From Simplicispira sp. 125 (GTDB lineage: Bacteria > Pseudomonadota > Gammaproteobacteria > Burkholderiales > Burkholderiaceae_C): 64,000 bases of DNA. The stretch lies in the NCBI RefSeq assembly GCF_003096555.1, contig NZ_QEKM01000001.1, forward strand, positions 930,001 through 994,000. Reading direction: 5' to 3'. Below the pieces are notes generated by a model that saw only the letters and a list, made by a program, of their open reading frames with translations, was not told where the DNA came from and searched no databases. The first letter of the stretch is position 1. Each line of letters starts with the position of its first letter. Shown piece after piece: positions 1 to 8,062 of the stretch. Made by a program: the position numbers and the translations under genes.

Positions 1-483
1 CCCACGCACCAGATTGTGGGCATGGGCGAGGCGTTCCGCATCGCCCGTGAGGAAATGGCGCAAGACCTTGCCAAGGCGCACAGCCTGCAAAAGCGTTTGC
101 TCGATGGCCTGACCGATATGGAGCAGGTGTTCATCAACGGTGACATGGCGCAGCGCGTGCCGCACAACCTGAACATCAGCTTCAACTATGTAGAGGGCGA
201 GTCGCTCATCATGGGGATCAAGGGCCTGGCGGTGTCGTCGGGTTCAGCCTGCACTTCGGCCAGCCTGGAACCCAGCTATGTGCTGCGTGCCCTGGGCCGC
301 AGCGACGAGCTGGCGCACAGCAGCTTGCGCATGACGATTGGCCGCTTCACTACGGCCGAGGAAATCGACTACGCCATCGGCACGATCCGTGAAAACGTAG
401 CCCGGCTGCGCGACCTCAGCCCCCTGTGGGACATGTACAAGGATGGCGTGGACCTGAGCACAATCCAGTGGGCCGCGCACTGA
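1..483 (+). CDS. iscS: Cysteine desulfurase IscS, C-terminal part (gene begins before the window)
   Basis: Pyridoxal-phosphate enzyme that removes sulfur from L-cysteine and passes it as persulfide to IscU. The reading frame is open from base 1, so the N-terminal part, including the PLP lysine, lies outside the window. About 160 residues are visible. They include the active-site loop [10 protein letters not shown] with the catalytic cysteine, the following [15 protein letters not shown] segment, and the C-terminus ending IQWAAH, close to the tail that docks IscU in E. coli IscS. It is followed 53 bp later by iscU on the same strand, as in typical isc operons. The assignment is firm; only the 5' end is missing. 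Confidence 0.96.
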   Translation, partial: PTHQIVGMGEAFRIAREEMAQDLAKAHSLQKRLLDGLTDMEQVFINGDMAQRVPHNLNISFNYVEGESLIMGIKGLAVSSGSACTSASLEPSYVLRALGRSDELAHSSLRMTIGRFTTAEEIDYAIGTIRENVARLRDLSPLWDMYKDGVDLSTIQWAAH

Positions 484-536
484 GCCTGCAGGCATTGCCC
501 GCAGCACCCGTTATTTGAATCGAGGAGGTAAACACC

Positions 537-935
537 ATGGCTTACTCAGAAAAAGTGATCGACCATTACGAGAATCCGCGCAATGTGGGTTCGTTTGACA
601 AGGGCGATGATTCCGTGGGCACCGGCATGGTCGGCGCCCCGGCCTGCGGCGACGTGATGAAGCTGCAGATCAAGGTCAACCCCGAAACGGGTGTCATTGA
701 GGATGCACGCTTCAAGACCTATGGCTGTGGCTCGGCTATCGCTTCATCATCGCTGGTGACCGAATGGGTCAAGGGCAAGACGCTGGACCAGGCGGCGGCC
801 CTCAAGAACAGCGAAATTGCCCAGGAACTGGCGTTGCCGCCGGTCAAGATTCACTGCTCCATCCTTGCAGAAGACGCCATCAAGGCGGCGGTGCAGGACT
901 ACAAAACCAAACACGGCACCGCTGTTGCCGCCTGA
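537..935 (+). CDS. iscU: Fe-S cluster assembly scaffold IscU
   Basis: Scaffold on which [2Fe-2S] and [4Fe-4S] clusters are built before HscA/HscB-assisted transfer to target proteins. The 132-residue product has the three cluster cysteines at about positions 37, 64 and 107, with the conserved aspartate two residues after the first (PACGD) and the HscA recognition segment LPPVKIHCS near residue 99. The start is fixed by a strong GAGGAGG ribosome-binding site at 522-528. It lies between iscS and iscA, and the three are almost certainly co-transcribed. Length and motifs match the family with nothing missing. Confidence 0.98.
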   Translation: MAYSEKVIDHYENPRNVGSFDKGDDSVGTGMVGAPACGDVMKLQIKVNPETGVIEDARFKTYGCGSAIASSSLVTEWVKGKTLDQAAALKNSEIAQELALPPVKIHCSILAEDAIKAAVQDYKTKHGTAVAA

Positions 936-939
936 AACC

Positions 940-1263
940 ATGGCAATTACCCTGACCGAAGCGGCAGCCCGGCATGTCAGCCGTTACCTGTCGCGGCGTG
1001 GCAAGGGCCTGGGAGTGCGTCTGGGTGTCAAGACCAGCGGTTGCTCGGGCCTGGCGTACAAGCTCGAATACGTGGACGACGCTGAGCCGGAAGACATCAT
1101 TTTCGAGAACCACGGCGTGAAGGTGCTGATCGATCCCAAGAGCCTGGCCTATATCGACGGCACGGAGCTGGACTTCGTGCGTGAGGGGCTGAATGAAGGC
1201 TTTCGCTTCAGCAACCCGAACGAACGTGACCGCTGCGGATGTGGAGAGAGCTTCCGCGTCTGA
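940..1263 (+). CDS. iscA: A-type Fe-S carrier IscA
   Basis: A-type carrier of the HesB family that binds iron or Fe-S clusters and delivers them to apoproteins. The ATG at 940, four bases after the iscU stop, gives the usual 107 residues beginning MAITLTEAA. An open frame extends further upstream, but that part overlaps iscU and is not expected to be translated. Cysteines at 35 (TSGCSG), 99 and 101 (RCGCGESF) form the canonical binding set. The tight spacing indicates translational coupling to iscU. A terminator-like hairpin follows the stop codon. Confidence 0.96.
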   Translation: MAITLTEAAARHVSRYLSRRGKGLGVRLGVKTSGCSGLAYKLEYVDDAEPEDIIFENHGVKVLIDPKSLAYIDGTELDFVREGLNEGFRFSNPNERDRCGCGESFRV

Positions 1264-1282
1264 CCCTGGCCCGCTGAACTGT

Positions 1283-1318
1283 AAAACCGCCATCGCGCAC
1301 CGTGTTGGCGGTTTTTTT
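1283..1318 (+). terminator. Hairpin with T-tract between iscA and hscB
   Basis: A 10-bp perfect inverted repeat (AAAACCGCCA at 1283-1292 and TGGCGGTTTT at 1306-1315) with a 13-base loop runs directly into a seven-T tract. This is the form of a Rho-independent terminator. It lies inside the isc operon, and its last T is only six bases before the hscB ATG, so it also covers the place where an hscB ribosome-binding site would be expected. It probably acts as a partial terminator or attenuator. Confidence 0.6.
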
Positions 1319-1324
1319 GCTGAT

Positions 1325-1843
1325 ATGAACCTTCAATCCGACGATTTTGAGTTGTTTGGTGTGCCAAGGCGTTTTGCCCAGGAGCGCAGTGCGCTCGATG
1401 CACGCTGGAAAGAACTGCAGCGTGAAGCCCACCCCGACCGCCATACCGCCAGCAATGCCGCAGTACAACGCCAGGCCATGCAATGGTCGGTGCGCATCAA
1501 CGAGGCGTATCAGCGCATCAAGGACCCGCTGCGCCGGGCGGCCTACCTGTGTGAGTTGAACGGTGCGCCGATCCGCGCTGAGGACAACACCGCCATGCCC
1601 GCTGATTTTTTGGTGCAGCAAATGGAATGGCGCGAAGCGCTCGAAGATGCAGAAAATCTGGCCGAAGTCGATGCGCTGGAAGCCCAGGTGCACCAGGCCC
1701 GGCGCACCACCCTGGAGCGCTGCGCCGATTTCATCGACCAGCAGCAGGACTATGCTGCTGCAGCCCGCCAGGTCAGAGCCCTCATGTTCATTGCGCGTTT
1801 TGCGCTCGACATCGAGCGCAAGCAGGAGCAACTGGGACAATAG
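1325..1843 (+). CDS. hscB: Fe-S cluster assembly co-chaperone HscB
   Basis: J-domain co-chaperone that brings IscU to HscA and stimulates its ATPase. The 172-residue product starting [12 protein letters not shown] has an N-terminal J domain with the HPD motif at residues 36-38 and a helical C-terminal domain that would bind IscU. The ATG at 1325 is chosen from alignment with the family start. The open frame continues upstream into iscA without a better start. No clear Shine-Dalgarno sequence precedes it, because the bases are the T-tract of the hairpin at 1283-1318. hscA follows after 68 bp. Confidence 0.95.
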   Translation: MNLQSDDFELFGVPRRFAQERSALDARWKELQREAHPDRHTASNAAVQRQAMQWSVRINEAYQRIKDPLRRAAYLCELNGAPIRAEDNTAMPADFLVQQMEWREALEDAENLAEVDALEAQVHQARRTTLERCADFIDQQQDYAAAARQVRALMFIARFALDIERKQEQLGQ

Positions 1844-1911
1844 CGCCCAGACCTATCGATTTTTCGTGCCGCCGAGCGTGCAGGCGCATCCCCCAGACAA
1901 GACAGGAACCC

Positions 1912-3780
1912 ATGGCGCTGTTGCAGATTTCCGAACCCGGCCAGTCCCCCGCACCCCACCAGCGACGCATTGCTGTGGGTATTGACCTGGGCACCACCCA
2001 TTCGCTGGTGGCCGCTGTGCGCAACGGCGTGGCTGAATGCCTGCCCGATGGCGAAGGCCGGGTGCTGCTGCCTTCGGTCGTGCGTTACCTGCAGGGCGGG
2101 GGCCGCCAGATTGGGTATGCTGCCGTGGCAGCGCAGCAGGGTGATGCCGGTAACACCATTGCCTCCGCAAAGCGTCTGATGGGGCGGGGCCTGGCCGATA
2201 TTGCCCAGGTCGACAAGTTGCCTTATGAGCTGGTGGCCGCAGGGCAGGGTGGCGGCATGGTCAGCATTGCCACGGCCGATGGCACCAAATCGCCGGTAGA
2301 GGTCAGCGCCGAGATCCTGGCCAGCCTGCGCCAGCGGGCCGAAGACACTTTCGATGACGACCTGTATGGCGCCGTGATCACCGTGCCGGCCTACTTTGAC
2401 GATGCCCAGCGCCAGGCCACCAAGGATGCCGCGCAACTGGCGGGTATCAACCTCCTGCGCCTTATCAATGAGCCCACGGCTGCCGCGATTGCCTATGGCC
2501 TGGACAACGCCAGCGAAGGCGTTTATGCCGTTTATGACCTGGGCGGCGGAACCTTTGACATTTCCATCTTGCGGCTGACGCAAGGGGTTTTTGAGGTGCT
2601 GGCCACGGGTGGTGACTCAGCCCTGGGAGGAGATGACTACGACACGGCGCTGGCCGATTGGGTGTTGGCGCAGTGCGGTGTGCAGGTGCACACCCCGGCC
2701 GACAAGACGGCGGCGCAATTGGCTGCACGGGCCTGCAAAGAGGCGTTGACTGCTACCAAAAATGTAGTTTATAGCGCCCTATTGGCGGGCTCTAGAGTAA
2801 GTTTTGATGTCAATCGCAATGATTTCGAGGCAGCTACGGCTGCGCTCACGGCGCGCTCGCTTGCCGCCGTGCGCAGGGCGCTGCGCGATGCCCAGCTGAC
2901 CCGCGATGACGTGCAGGGCGTGGTCATGGTGGGTGGCTCCACACGTATGCCGCAGGTGCAACGTGCCGTTGGAGATTTTTTCGGCCGTGAACCTCTGACC
3001 AACCTGGACCCTGACGAAGTGGTCGCCCTGGGCGCCGCCATCCAGGCCAACCAGCTGGCGGGTAACAACACCACGGGTGATTTGCTGCTGCTGGACGTGA
3101 TCCCGCTCTCACTGGGTGTGGAGACCATGGGCGGGTTGGTGGAGCGCATCGTTGCGCGCAACGAGACGATTCCCACCGCCAAGGCCCAGGATTTCACCAC
3201 CTATAAAGATGGCCAGACCGCCCTGGCCATCCATGTAGTGCAAGGCGAACGCGATCTGGTGCAGGATTGCCGCAGCCTGGCACGCTTTGAGTTGCGGGGC
3301 ATTCCCCCCATGGCGGCGGGCGCCGCGCGCATCCGTGTCACTTTTACCGTCGATGCCGATGGCCTGCTCAGCGTGGGTGCGCGCGAGCAAATCAGCGGTG
3401 TGGAAGCGTATATCGACGTCAAGCCCAGCTATGGGCTGAGTGACGAACAGATCGCCCGCATGCTGCAGGAGGGCTTCTCCACGGCCGCGCAGGACATGCA
3501 GGCGCGCGCCTTGGTAGAAGCCCGTGTCGATGCCGACCGCATGCTGATCGCCACGCAAAGTGCACTCGACGCGGATGGCGATATCCTGTCTCCGAGCGAG
3601 CGCGACAGCATTGACGCTCTCATGAACGCCTTGCGCCAAACAGTTTCGGTGGCCGATAGCGCCGCCACGCTGGAAGACGCCACGCAGGCCCTGGCCAAGG
3701 GTACGGAGGCCTTTGCTGCTCAGCGCATGAACCGCGGCATCCGCCAGGCGCTGGCCGGTAAAAACGTCCAGACCCTCTAA
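1912..3780 (+). CDS. hscA: Fe-S assembly Hsp70 chaperone HscA
   Basis: Specialised Hsp70 that binds the LPPVK motif of IscU and drives cluster transfer with ATP. The 622 residues (E. coli HscA has 616) show the nucleotide-binding signature [12 protein letters not shown] near residue 23, the phosphate motif [11 protein letters not shown] near 207, [10 protein letters not shown] near 340 and the substrate-binding domain from about 390. An upstream in-frame extension overlaps hscB and is ignored. Residues 280-300, in NBD lobe IIB, are encoded by an AT-richer stretch (2750-2812) that looks like an in-frame copy of the dispersed repeat described separately; this is the only odd part of the gene. 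Confidence 0.97.
   Translation: MALLQISEPGQSPAPHQRRIAVGIDLGTTHSLVAAVRNGVAECLPDGEGRVLLPSVVRYLQGGGRQIGYAAVAAQQGDAGNTIASAKRLMGRGLADIAQVDKLPYELVAAGQGGGMVSIATADGTKSPVEVSAEILASLRQRAEDTFDDDLYGAVITVPAYFDDAQRQATKDAAQLAGINLLRLINEPTAAAIAYGLDNASEGVYAVYDLGGGTFDISILRLTQGVFEVLATGGDSALGGDDYDTALADWVLAQCGVQVHTPADKTAAQLAARACKEALTATKNVVYSALLAGSRVSFDVNRNDFEAATAALTARSLAAVRRALRDAQLTRDDVQGVVMVGGSTRMPQVQRAVGDFFGREPLTNLDPDEVVALGAAIQANQLAGNNTTGDLLLLDVIPLSLGVETMGGLVERIVARNETIPTAKAQDFTTYKDGQTALAIHVVQGERDLVQDCRSLARFELRGIPPMAAGAARIRVTFTVDADGLLSVGAREQISGVEAYIDVKPSYGLSDEQIARMLQEGFSTAAQDMQARALVEARVDADRMLIATQSALDADGDILSPSERDSIDALMNALRQTVSVADSAATLEDATQALAKGTEAFAAQRMNRGIRQALAGKNVQTL
2750..2812 (+). repeat. Copy 1 of the dispersed ~63-bp palindromic repeat, in frame inside hscA
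   Basis: The stretch reads tgctaccaaaaatgtag, then atagcgcc, a short loop, ggcgggc, tctagag and ttttgatg. It keeps the block order and spacing of the intergenic copies at 35837, 41530 and 43846 (GCTA-AAAA-TAG, AGCGC, loop, GCGCT, CTAGAG, TTTTG). It is visibly less GC-rich than the flanking hscA sequence. It contributes about 21 codons without breaking the frame. Confidence 0.55.
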
Positions 3781-3795
3781 CATTCAATACACGCC

Positions 3796-4134
3796 ATGCC
3801 TGTCATCAAAATCCTGCCCCACCCCGAGTATTGCCCCGCAGGCACCGAGATCACTGCCCCCGTGGGCACCTCGATCTGCGAGGCCTTGCTGGAAAACCAT
3901 ATCAACATCGAGCACGCCTGCGACATGAGCTGTGCCTGCACGACCTGCCATGTCATCGTGCGCGATGGTTTTTCTTCGCTCAATGAGGCCGAAGAAGAAG
4001 AGGAAGACCTGCTTGACCGCGCCTGGGGCCTGGAGCCGCAGTCACGCCTGAGCTGCCAGACCATACTGACAACCCGGGATGTGACCATAGAGATTCCCAA
4101 ATACTCGATCAACCACGCCAAGGAAAACCACTGA
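3796..4134 (+). CDS. fdx: Isc-type [2Fe-2S] ferredoxin
   Basis: Adrenodoxin-like ferredoxin that supplies electrons for cluster assembly by IscS and IscU. The 112-residue product MPVIKILPHPEYCPAG has cluster ligands at Cys42, Cys48, Cys51 and Cys87 and the extra conserved cysteine at 46 (ACDMSCACTTC). An acidic stretch of Glu/Asp near 65-72 is typical of the partner-binding surface. It starts 15 bp after hscA and ends the isc operon. Its stop overlaps the ATG of a candidate micro-ORF (TGATG) that leads into dnaQ. Confidence 0.96.
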   Translation: MPVIKILPHPEYCPAGTEITAPVGTSICEALLENHINIEHACDMSCACTTCHVIVRDGFSSLNEAEEEEEDLLDRAWGLEPQSRLSCQTILTTRDVTIEIPKYSINHAKENH

Positions 4135-4220
4135 TGGTTGTTGACCCCCACGTTGACTATTCACTGCTCGCCTCTGAGGCGGCGCACGCCCCCTTTGGGG
4201 CGGCCCGGCGGAGCGCATGA
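4134..4220 (+). CDS. Candidate 28-residue micro-ORF bridging fdx and dnaQ
   Basis: An ATG at 4134 overlaps the fdx stop by one base (TGATG). The frame stays open for 28 codons and closes with a TGA at 4218-4220 that overlaps the dnaQ start codons (ATGATG). The peptide begins MVVDPHVDYSLLASEAAH and ends AARRSA. Almost all of it is encoded by the dispersed repeat at 4143-4216. A similar frame with the pattern PH....SL....AHA.F.A.R precedes aceF. It may serve to couple translation of fdx to dnaQ rather than to make a functional peptide. Expression is not proven. Confidence 0.35.
   Translation: MVVDPHVDYSLLASEAAHAPFGAARRSA
4143..4216 (+). repeat. Copy A of the second dispersed repeat, upstream of dnaQ
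   Basis: About 74 bp alignable with 28666-28740. Shared blocks are acccccacg at the left, CACTGCTCG-like sequence, a small hairpin (GCCTC TGA GAGGC-like), gcgcacgcc, a second hairpin (CCCC TTT GGGG) and cggcccggcggag at the right. The right end supplies the GGAG that would serve as the dnaQ ribosome-binding site. Confidence 0.6.
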
Positions 4221-4933
4221 TGCGCCAGATCGTTCTGGACACGGAAACCACGGGCCTGTCGGCAGAAGGCGGCGACCGGATCATCGAGATTGGCTGCGTC
4301 GAACTCGTGGCCCGCAAGCTGACGGGGAACAACAAGCACTTCTACTTGAACCCAGGGCGCGACAGCCACGAGGATGCGCTCAAGGTGCACGGCATCAGCA
4401 ATGAGTTCCTGCGCGACAAGCCCCGCTTCGAGGCCGTGGCCGACGAGCTGCTCGAATACCTGCAGGGTGCTGAGATCATCATCCACAACGCGGCGTTCGA
4501 CGTCAGCTTTCTCAACAAGGAACTGGAGCTGTCGGGTCGACCCGCGTTCCGCACCCACGTTGCGCAGGTGACCGACACCTTGGCCATGGCCAAGGAGCTG
4601 TATCCCGGCAAGCGCAATTCGCTCGATGCGCTGTGCGATCGCCTGGGTGTGGACAACTCCAGTCGCACCCTGCATGGTGCACTGCTGGATGCAGAGTTGC
4701 TGGCAGACGTCTACATCAATCTCACCCGCGGTCAAGATGCGCTGCTGATGACCGATGACTCTGCCGGTGCTTCCGCAGGGGGTGTGTTCGTGCCTGCAGT
4801 CGATTTGCGTAGCCTGGCGCTGCAGGTTCTTCGTGCCAATGCACAGGAGTTGACGGCCCACGAGCAAATCCTGGTTCAGATCGACAAGGACAGCAAAGGC
4901 AAAACAATTTGGCGTAGTTTGGAAGGCGCCTAA
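4217..4933 (+). CDS. dnaQ: DnaQ-family 3'-5' exonuclease, DNA polymerase III epsilon subunit
   Basis: Proofreading exonuclease of the replicative polymerase. The 238-residue product has Exo I (VLDTETTGL, catalytic Asp and Glu at 8 and 10), Exo II around HNAAFDVSFLNKEL (near residue 93) and the Exo III epsilon region with LHGALLDAELLADVY (near residue 155). E. coli epsilon is 243 residues. The C-terminal part after about 180 should contain the polymerase-binding segment. Two start codons lie in tandem at 4217 and 4220. A repeat copy with a GGAG motif precedes them. It may be co-transcribed with the isc genes, and tRNA genes follow. Confidence 0.92.
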   Translation: MMRQIVLDTETTGLSAEGGDRIIEIGCVELVARKLTGNNKHFYLNPGRDSHEDALKVHGISNEFLRDKPRFEAVADELLEYLQGAEIIIHNAAFDVSFLNKELELSGRPAFRTHVAQVTDTLAMAKELYPGKRNSLDALCDRLGVDNSSRTLHGALLDAELLADVYINLTRGQDALLMTDDSAGASAGGVFVPAVDLRSLALQVLRANAQELTAHEQILVQIDKDSKGKTIWRSLEGA

Positions 4934-4978
4934 AAAAGCTGTGCCATAATTGAAGGCTTGTTGCAGTTAGCATAATTA

Positions 4979-5053
4979 GGGTGATTAGCTCAGTGGTAGA
5001 GCACTGCCTTCACACGGCAGGGGTCGCAGGTTCAAACCCTGCATCACCCACCA
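4979..5053 (+). tRNA. tRNA-Val (anticodon CAC)
   Basis: 75 nt including encoded CCA. The acceptor stem pairs GGGTGAT with ATCACCC. The anticodon stem CTGCC/GGCAG closes loop TTCACAC, giving anticodon CAC (codon GUG). The T-arm is GCAGG-TTCAAAC-CCTGC. A CATAAT -10-like hexamer at 4945-4950 could be its promoter, but no -35 at normal spacing is clear. Confidence 0.95.
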
Positions 5054-5094
5054 ATATTCCTCAGTCTGCATTCTTTCTCGATTGCAGACCTGAC

Positions 5095-5169
5095 GGGCGA
5101 TTAGCTCAGCGGTAGAGCACTGCCTTCACACGGCAGGGGTCACATGTTCGATCCATGTATCGCCCACCA
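5095..5169 (+). tRNA. tRNA-Val (anticodon CAC), second gene
   Basis: 75 nt including CCA. The acceptor stem is GGGCGAT/ATCGCCC, and the anticodon arm is identical to that of the gene at 4979 (loop TTCACAC, anticodon CAC). The T-arm differs (ACATG-TTCGATC-CATGT), and one acceptor base pair changes in a compensated way (T-A to C-G). The two genes are 41 bp apart and probably share one transcript. Confidence 0.95.
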
Positions 5170-5192
5170 TTTACATTGCCGCCTCGCACCCC

Positions 5193-5226
5193 TGCCAGTC
5201 CGCTCATCGCGGACTGGCATTGTTTT
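5193..5226 (+). terminator. Rho-independent terminator after the tRNA-Val pair
   Basis: A perfect 11-bp stem TGCCAGTCCGC (5193-5203) and GCGGACTGGCA (5209-5219) with loop TCATC is followed by TTGTTTTT. It lies 24 bp after the second tRNA. Confidence 0.85.
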
Positions 5227-5480
5227 TGGCTACTGCAAAGAGGAAGATCGCCCGTAACGGACGCATTCACTGGCAATGGAATCGGCCCCGCGTTGCGCCG
5301 TCTGGCGTGGTATTTTTCGCCGATGCGTCCCTGCGGCCTATCGGGGGCAGTGTGGTTCATCCATTCCTTTGAGGCTGACCCACGGTCCAAACACCTGTGA
5401 AATCTACAGAGCCGTAAGAAGGCGCTCCTGTACCCTCCCGTCACTGCAGAGGCTCAGCCCTTCGCCACGCTGGCGCCCCG
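5227..5480. other. Stretch without a recognisable gene
   Basis: Between the tRNA terminator and the transporter remnant no frame shows a family signature, a ribosome-binding site or a credible start. Short open frames exist on both strands but look like chance. It may hold eroded 5' sequence of the transporter pseudogene. Confidence 0.5.
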
Positions 5481-5850
5481 GTGGTCGTGCCAGCGTTGCT
5501 GGTGTTTTGCGGGTTGTACCCGGACAGTACAGACCAGCTTTTCTCCGGTGTACAGACCTGAGGGGGGTTTCCGACTGGTTCTATACCGTAGCCGTCACGG
5601 GGTTCTGGTGTTGATCGCGACCAGCCGTTTGGACGACATCCGCCTGGGGCCGGACGCCGCCGCGCCCGACCAAAACGGGTGGCACACCAGCGGCTGCACG
5701 CGAGGCGCTTGAATTGACCTTCTCTTACTGGGAATTTCACGCTTGGGCGGTGTACGGCCCGATGGGTATGGTGCTGGCCTACTTCGGGTTTCGCTACCAC
5801 CTGCCGCCCACGCTGCGCTCGGGCTGGCCAGTCTCCAGTCGTCACTGGCA
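5481..5850 (+). pseudogene. Degenerate BCCT-family (choline/glycine betaine/carnitine) transporter fragment
   Basis: Pieces of a BCCT transporter can be read in order but in different frames. VVVPALLVFCGLYPDSTDQ with LFSGVQ runs in the frame of 5481 and ends in a stop. DWFYTVAVTGFW is in the frame of 5567. LIATSRLDDIRLGPD is in the frame of 5611. AREALELTFSYWEFHAWAVY, then LAYFGFRYHLPPTLRS, is in the frame of 5696. In intact family members the third and fourth pieces are separated by roughly a hundred residues containing conserved helices, so an internal deletion is inferred as well as several frameshifts and a stop. Nothing downstream of 5850 is recognisable. The gene is a relic on the plus strand. 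Confidence 0.7.
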
Positions 5851-5952
5851 ATGGTACGCATGTTCCTGGGCCCGCTCAGGCGCTGTGTGGCCAGTGCGTG
5901 GGCATGGGCATGGGCCCAACCTTTTGCTTGTTGTACCAAGCCCAATCAGACA

Positions 5953-6612
5953 TCAGTCGGCCGACATTGCACGCCACAAAATCTGGAACAGTTCATTGAA
6001 CTGATCGGTCAGTGGCGTTTTTTCTTCGCGCACGATGTGCATCAGCACGACCCGGCCGATCATGCCCATGAAGACATCCAGCAGCACCTTGGATGACACC
6101 TTGCTGTTGAGCACGCCCCGGGACTGGCCATCCTTGAAGACCCCCAAAAAAGCACCCATCAGCTTGGGGCTTTCGTAGATGTCGATGTTCTTGTACCGCG
6201 ATACGGGCACGGCCGTGAACATCAGCAGCATCAAGGCGGGGTGCTTGTCCATGTAGTCCAGAGTGACCCAGCAGGTTTTGCGCAGGCGTTCGCGGACACC
6301 GTCAATGCCCTGCAGGTGGTCGATCATGCGTTCGGCCAGGCGGCCCAGCATCACGTCGAGCATGGTGTAGACCAGCACTTCCTTGCTGCCGAAGTACTTG
6401 TAGATCGTCTGCAATGAGACATTGGCGGCGCGCGCCACGTCGATCAGGCCTACTTCATGGAAATCACGGCTGGAAAAGAGCGCCAGAACTGCTTTTTCGA
6501 TGCGCGCCTGGGTGTCGCTGCGCATCTGCGAAAGCTGGGCACTGCGGTGAAGCTTGGCGCCTGTCTGTGCAGGCGGAGCGTCGGGTGTCGGAGCAAGGGG
6601 GGGAGCTGTCAT
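5953..6612 (-). CDS. TetR/AcrR-family transcriptional regulator
   Basis: 219-residue repressor-type protein. After a proline-rich tail of about 30 residues comes an N-terminal helix-turn-helix (about 38-80) with VARAANVSLQTIYKYFGSKE, the TetR signature. The rest is an all-helical ligand domain. It is transcribed away from the beta-oxidation operon starting at 6869, the usual layout for a local regulator that responds to an acyl-CoA. The 256-bp gap holds several dyads that could be operators. Ligand and target are inferred from position only. Confidence 0.85.
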   Translation of the reverse strand: MTAPPLAPTPDAPPAQTGAKLHRSAQLSQMRSDTQARIEKAVLALFSSRDFHEVGLIDVARAANVSLQTIYKYFGSKEVLVYTMLDVMLGRLAERMIDHLQGIDGVRERLRKTCWVTLDYMDKHPALMLLMFTAVPVSRYKNIDIYESPKLMGAFLGVFKDGQSRGVLNSKVSSKVLLDVFMGMIGRVVLMHIVREEKTPLTDQFNELFQILWRAMSAD

Positions 6613-6706
6613 GGAAATTTATATTACCAAATGAGCTATGGCAGCGGAAGAAAATTGCGTCAACTTGTCATCCAGAGCCGGTTTGGTCAAGATACGGACT
6701 GTTGCG

Positions 6707-6815
6707 TCACCCTCATATTCTCTTGTATGAAAAGGGTGATGGCACATGCAAGAGCTTGCAGATGGGTCTGTGTCGGCACACCAATTTTCGGTAACTGAAA
6801 TTACTAATTTGGTGG
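6707..6815. promoter_or_regulatory. Divergent control region with three inverted repeats (tetR / acyl-CoA dehydrogenase)
   Basis: Three dyads lie in the gap 6613-6868. TCACCCT (6707-6713) pairs with AGGGTGA (6733-6739), with inner CATA/TATG. TGCAAG-AG-CTTGCA is at 6747-6760. CACCAA near 6779 mirrors TTTGGTG ending near 6815. TetR-family operators are normally palindromes of 14-20 bp, which makes the 14-bp TGCAAG dyad the best single candidate. No promoter hexamers are certain. Confidence 0.35.
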
Positions 6816-6868
6816 TGCGATACATCGATGCAAGTTCTTTTGTTTGCATTACCGGAGGATTTGAACCC

Positions 6869-8023
6869 GTGGCTATTCAAAATTTTGCCCCTGCCTGGAT
6901 GACCGAAGAGCACCAGATGCTGTACGACTCGGCACGTCGTTTTTTCAAGGAGCAGTGGGCACCCAAGGACGAAGCCTGGCGCAAGGCGGGCATGTTGGAC
7001 CGCGAAGCCTGGGAAGAGGCAGGCGCCAATGGTTTTCTGTGTGCTTCCATGCCCGAGGAATACGGCGGTGGCGGGGGAGATTTTGGCCATGAGGCGGTGC
7101 TCATCCTGGCGCAGGGCTCGGCCAACGTTTCGGGATTTGGCGGCTCGCTGCACTCGGGCATCGTGGCGCCCTACATCCTGCACCATGGCACCGAAGAGCA
7201 GAAGAAGCGCTGGCTGCCGCGCCTGGCCACGGGCGAGCTGATTGGCGCCATTGCCATGACCGAACCGGGCACGGGCTCGGACCTGCAGGCGGTGCGCACC
7301 ACCGCGATCAAAGAGGGCGAAAACTACCGCATCAACGGCAGCAAGACCTTCATCACCAATGGGCAGCTGGCCAACCTCGTCATTGTGGTCTGCAAGACCG
7401 ATAAGGACCAGGGAGCGCAAGGCATGTCGCTGATGGTGGTTGAGACCGACCAGGTGCAGGGCTTCCGCCGCGGCCGCAATCTCGACAAACTGGGTATGGA
7501 TGCGCAGGACACCTCGGAGTTGTTTTTTGACGATGTGGTGATTCCGGCTGCCAACCTGTTGGGTGAGCATGAGGGACAGGGCTTCGTGCAACTGATGCAG
7601 GAGTTGCCGCAGGAGCGCCTGATCGTGGCGTTTGCAGGTATTGCCGCCATGGAGCTGGCCATGCAGGAAACGCTGGCCTACACCAAGGAGCGCAAGGCGT
7701 TTGGCAAGCCGATCTTCTCGTTCCAAAACACCCGTTTCAAGCTGGCCGAATGCCAGGCACTGCTGATGGCCTCGCGCGCGCTGGTCGATGCGGCCATGGT
7801 GGCGCACCTCCAGGGTGGGCTAGGCGTGGACCGTGCCGCGCTTATCAAATACTGGATTAGCGACAACCAGTGCAAGCTGATCGACGAATGCCTGCAGCTC
7901 TTTGGTGGCTACGGCTACATGAAGGAATACCCCATCGCCCGCCTGTATGCCGATGCCCGCGTGCAGCGCATCTACGGCGGCACCAACGAAATCATGAAGG
8001 AACTGGCTTCGCGTTTTCTGTGA
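6869..8023 (+). CDS. Acyl-CoA dehydrogenase (first of two in the operon)
   Basis: FAD enzyme of the first beta-oxidation step, making trans-2-enoyl-CoA and passing electrons to ETF. The 384-residue form starts at GTG 6869, ten bases after GGAGG (6854-6858); the open frame extends upstream to 6746, but the extension shows no family similarity. Motifs present are AMTEPGTGSDLQ near residue 130, [13 protein letters not shown] near 155, the catalytic-glutamate segment QLFGGYGYMKEYP near 345 and the C-terminal RIYGGTNEIMKEL. It heads the operon under the divergent TetR gene. Chain-length specificity cannot be read from the sequence. Confidence 0.93.
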   Translation: MAIQNFAPAWMTEEHQMLYDSARRFFKEQWAPKDEAWRKAGMLDREAWEEAGANGFLCASMPEEYGGGGGDFGHEAVLILAQGSANVSGFGGSLHSGIVAPYILHHGTEEQKKRWLPRLATGELIGAIAMTEPGTGSDLQAVRTTAIKEGENYRINGSKTFITNGQLANLVIVVCKTDKDQGAQGMSLMVVETDQVQGFRRGRNLDKLGMDAQDTSELFFDDVVIPAANLLGEHEGQGFVQLMQELPQERLIVAFAGIAAMELAMQETLAYTKERKAFGKPIFSFQNTRFKLAECQALLMASRALVDAAMVAHLQGGLGVDRAALIKYWISDNQCKLIDECLQLFGGYGYMKEYPIARLYADARVQRIYGGTNEIMKELASRFL

Positions 8024-8062
8024 TGCCAGACCAGAAAAACTTTAACCATTGAAGGAGCTTCC

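Noticed and set aside
5106..5444. Minus-strand frame with YMDRTCDPCRVKAVL
   Set aside because: It is the reverse complement of the second tRNA-Val gene, a well-known false ORF type.
6746..6868. Longer N-terminus for the first acyl-CoA dehydrogenase
   Set aside because: The added 41 residues have no similarity to the family and cover the dyad-rich control region; the GTG at 6869 has a strong ribosome-binding site.
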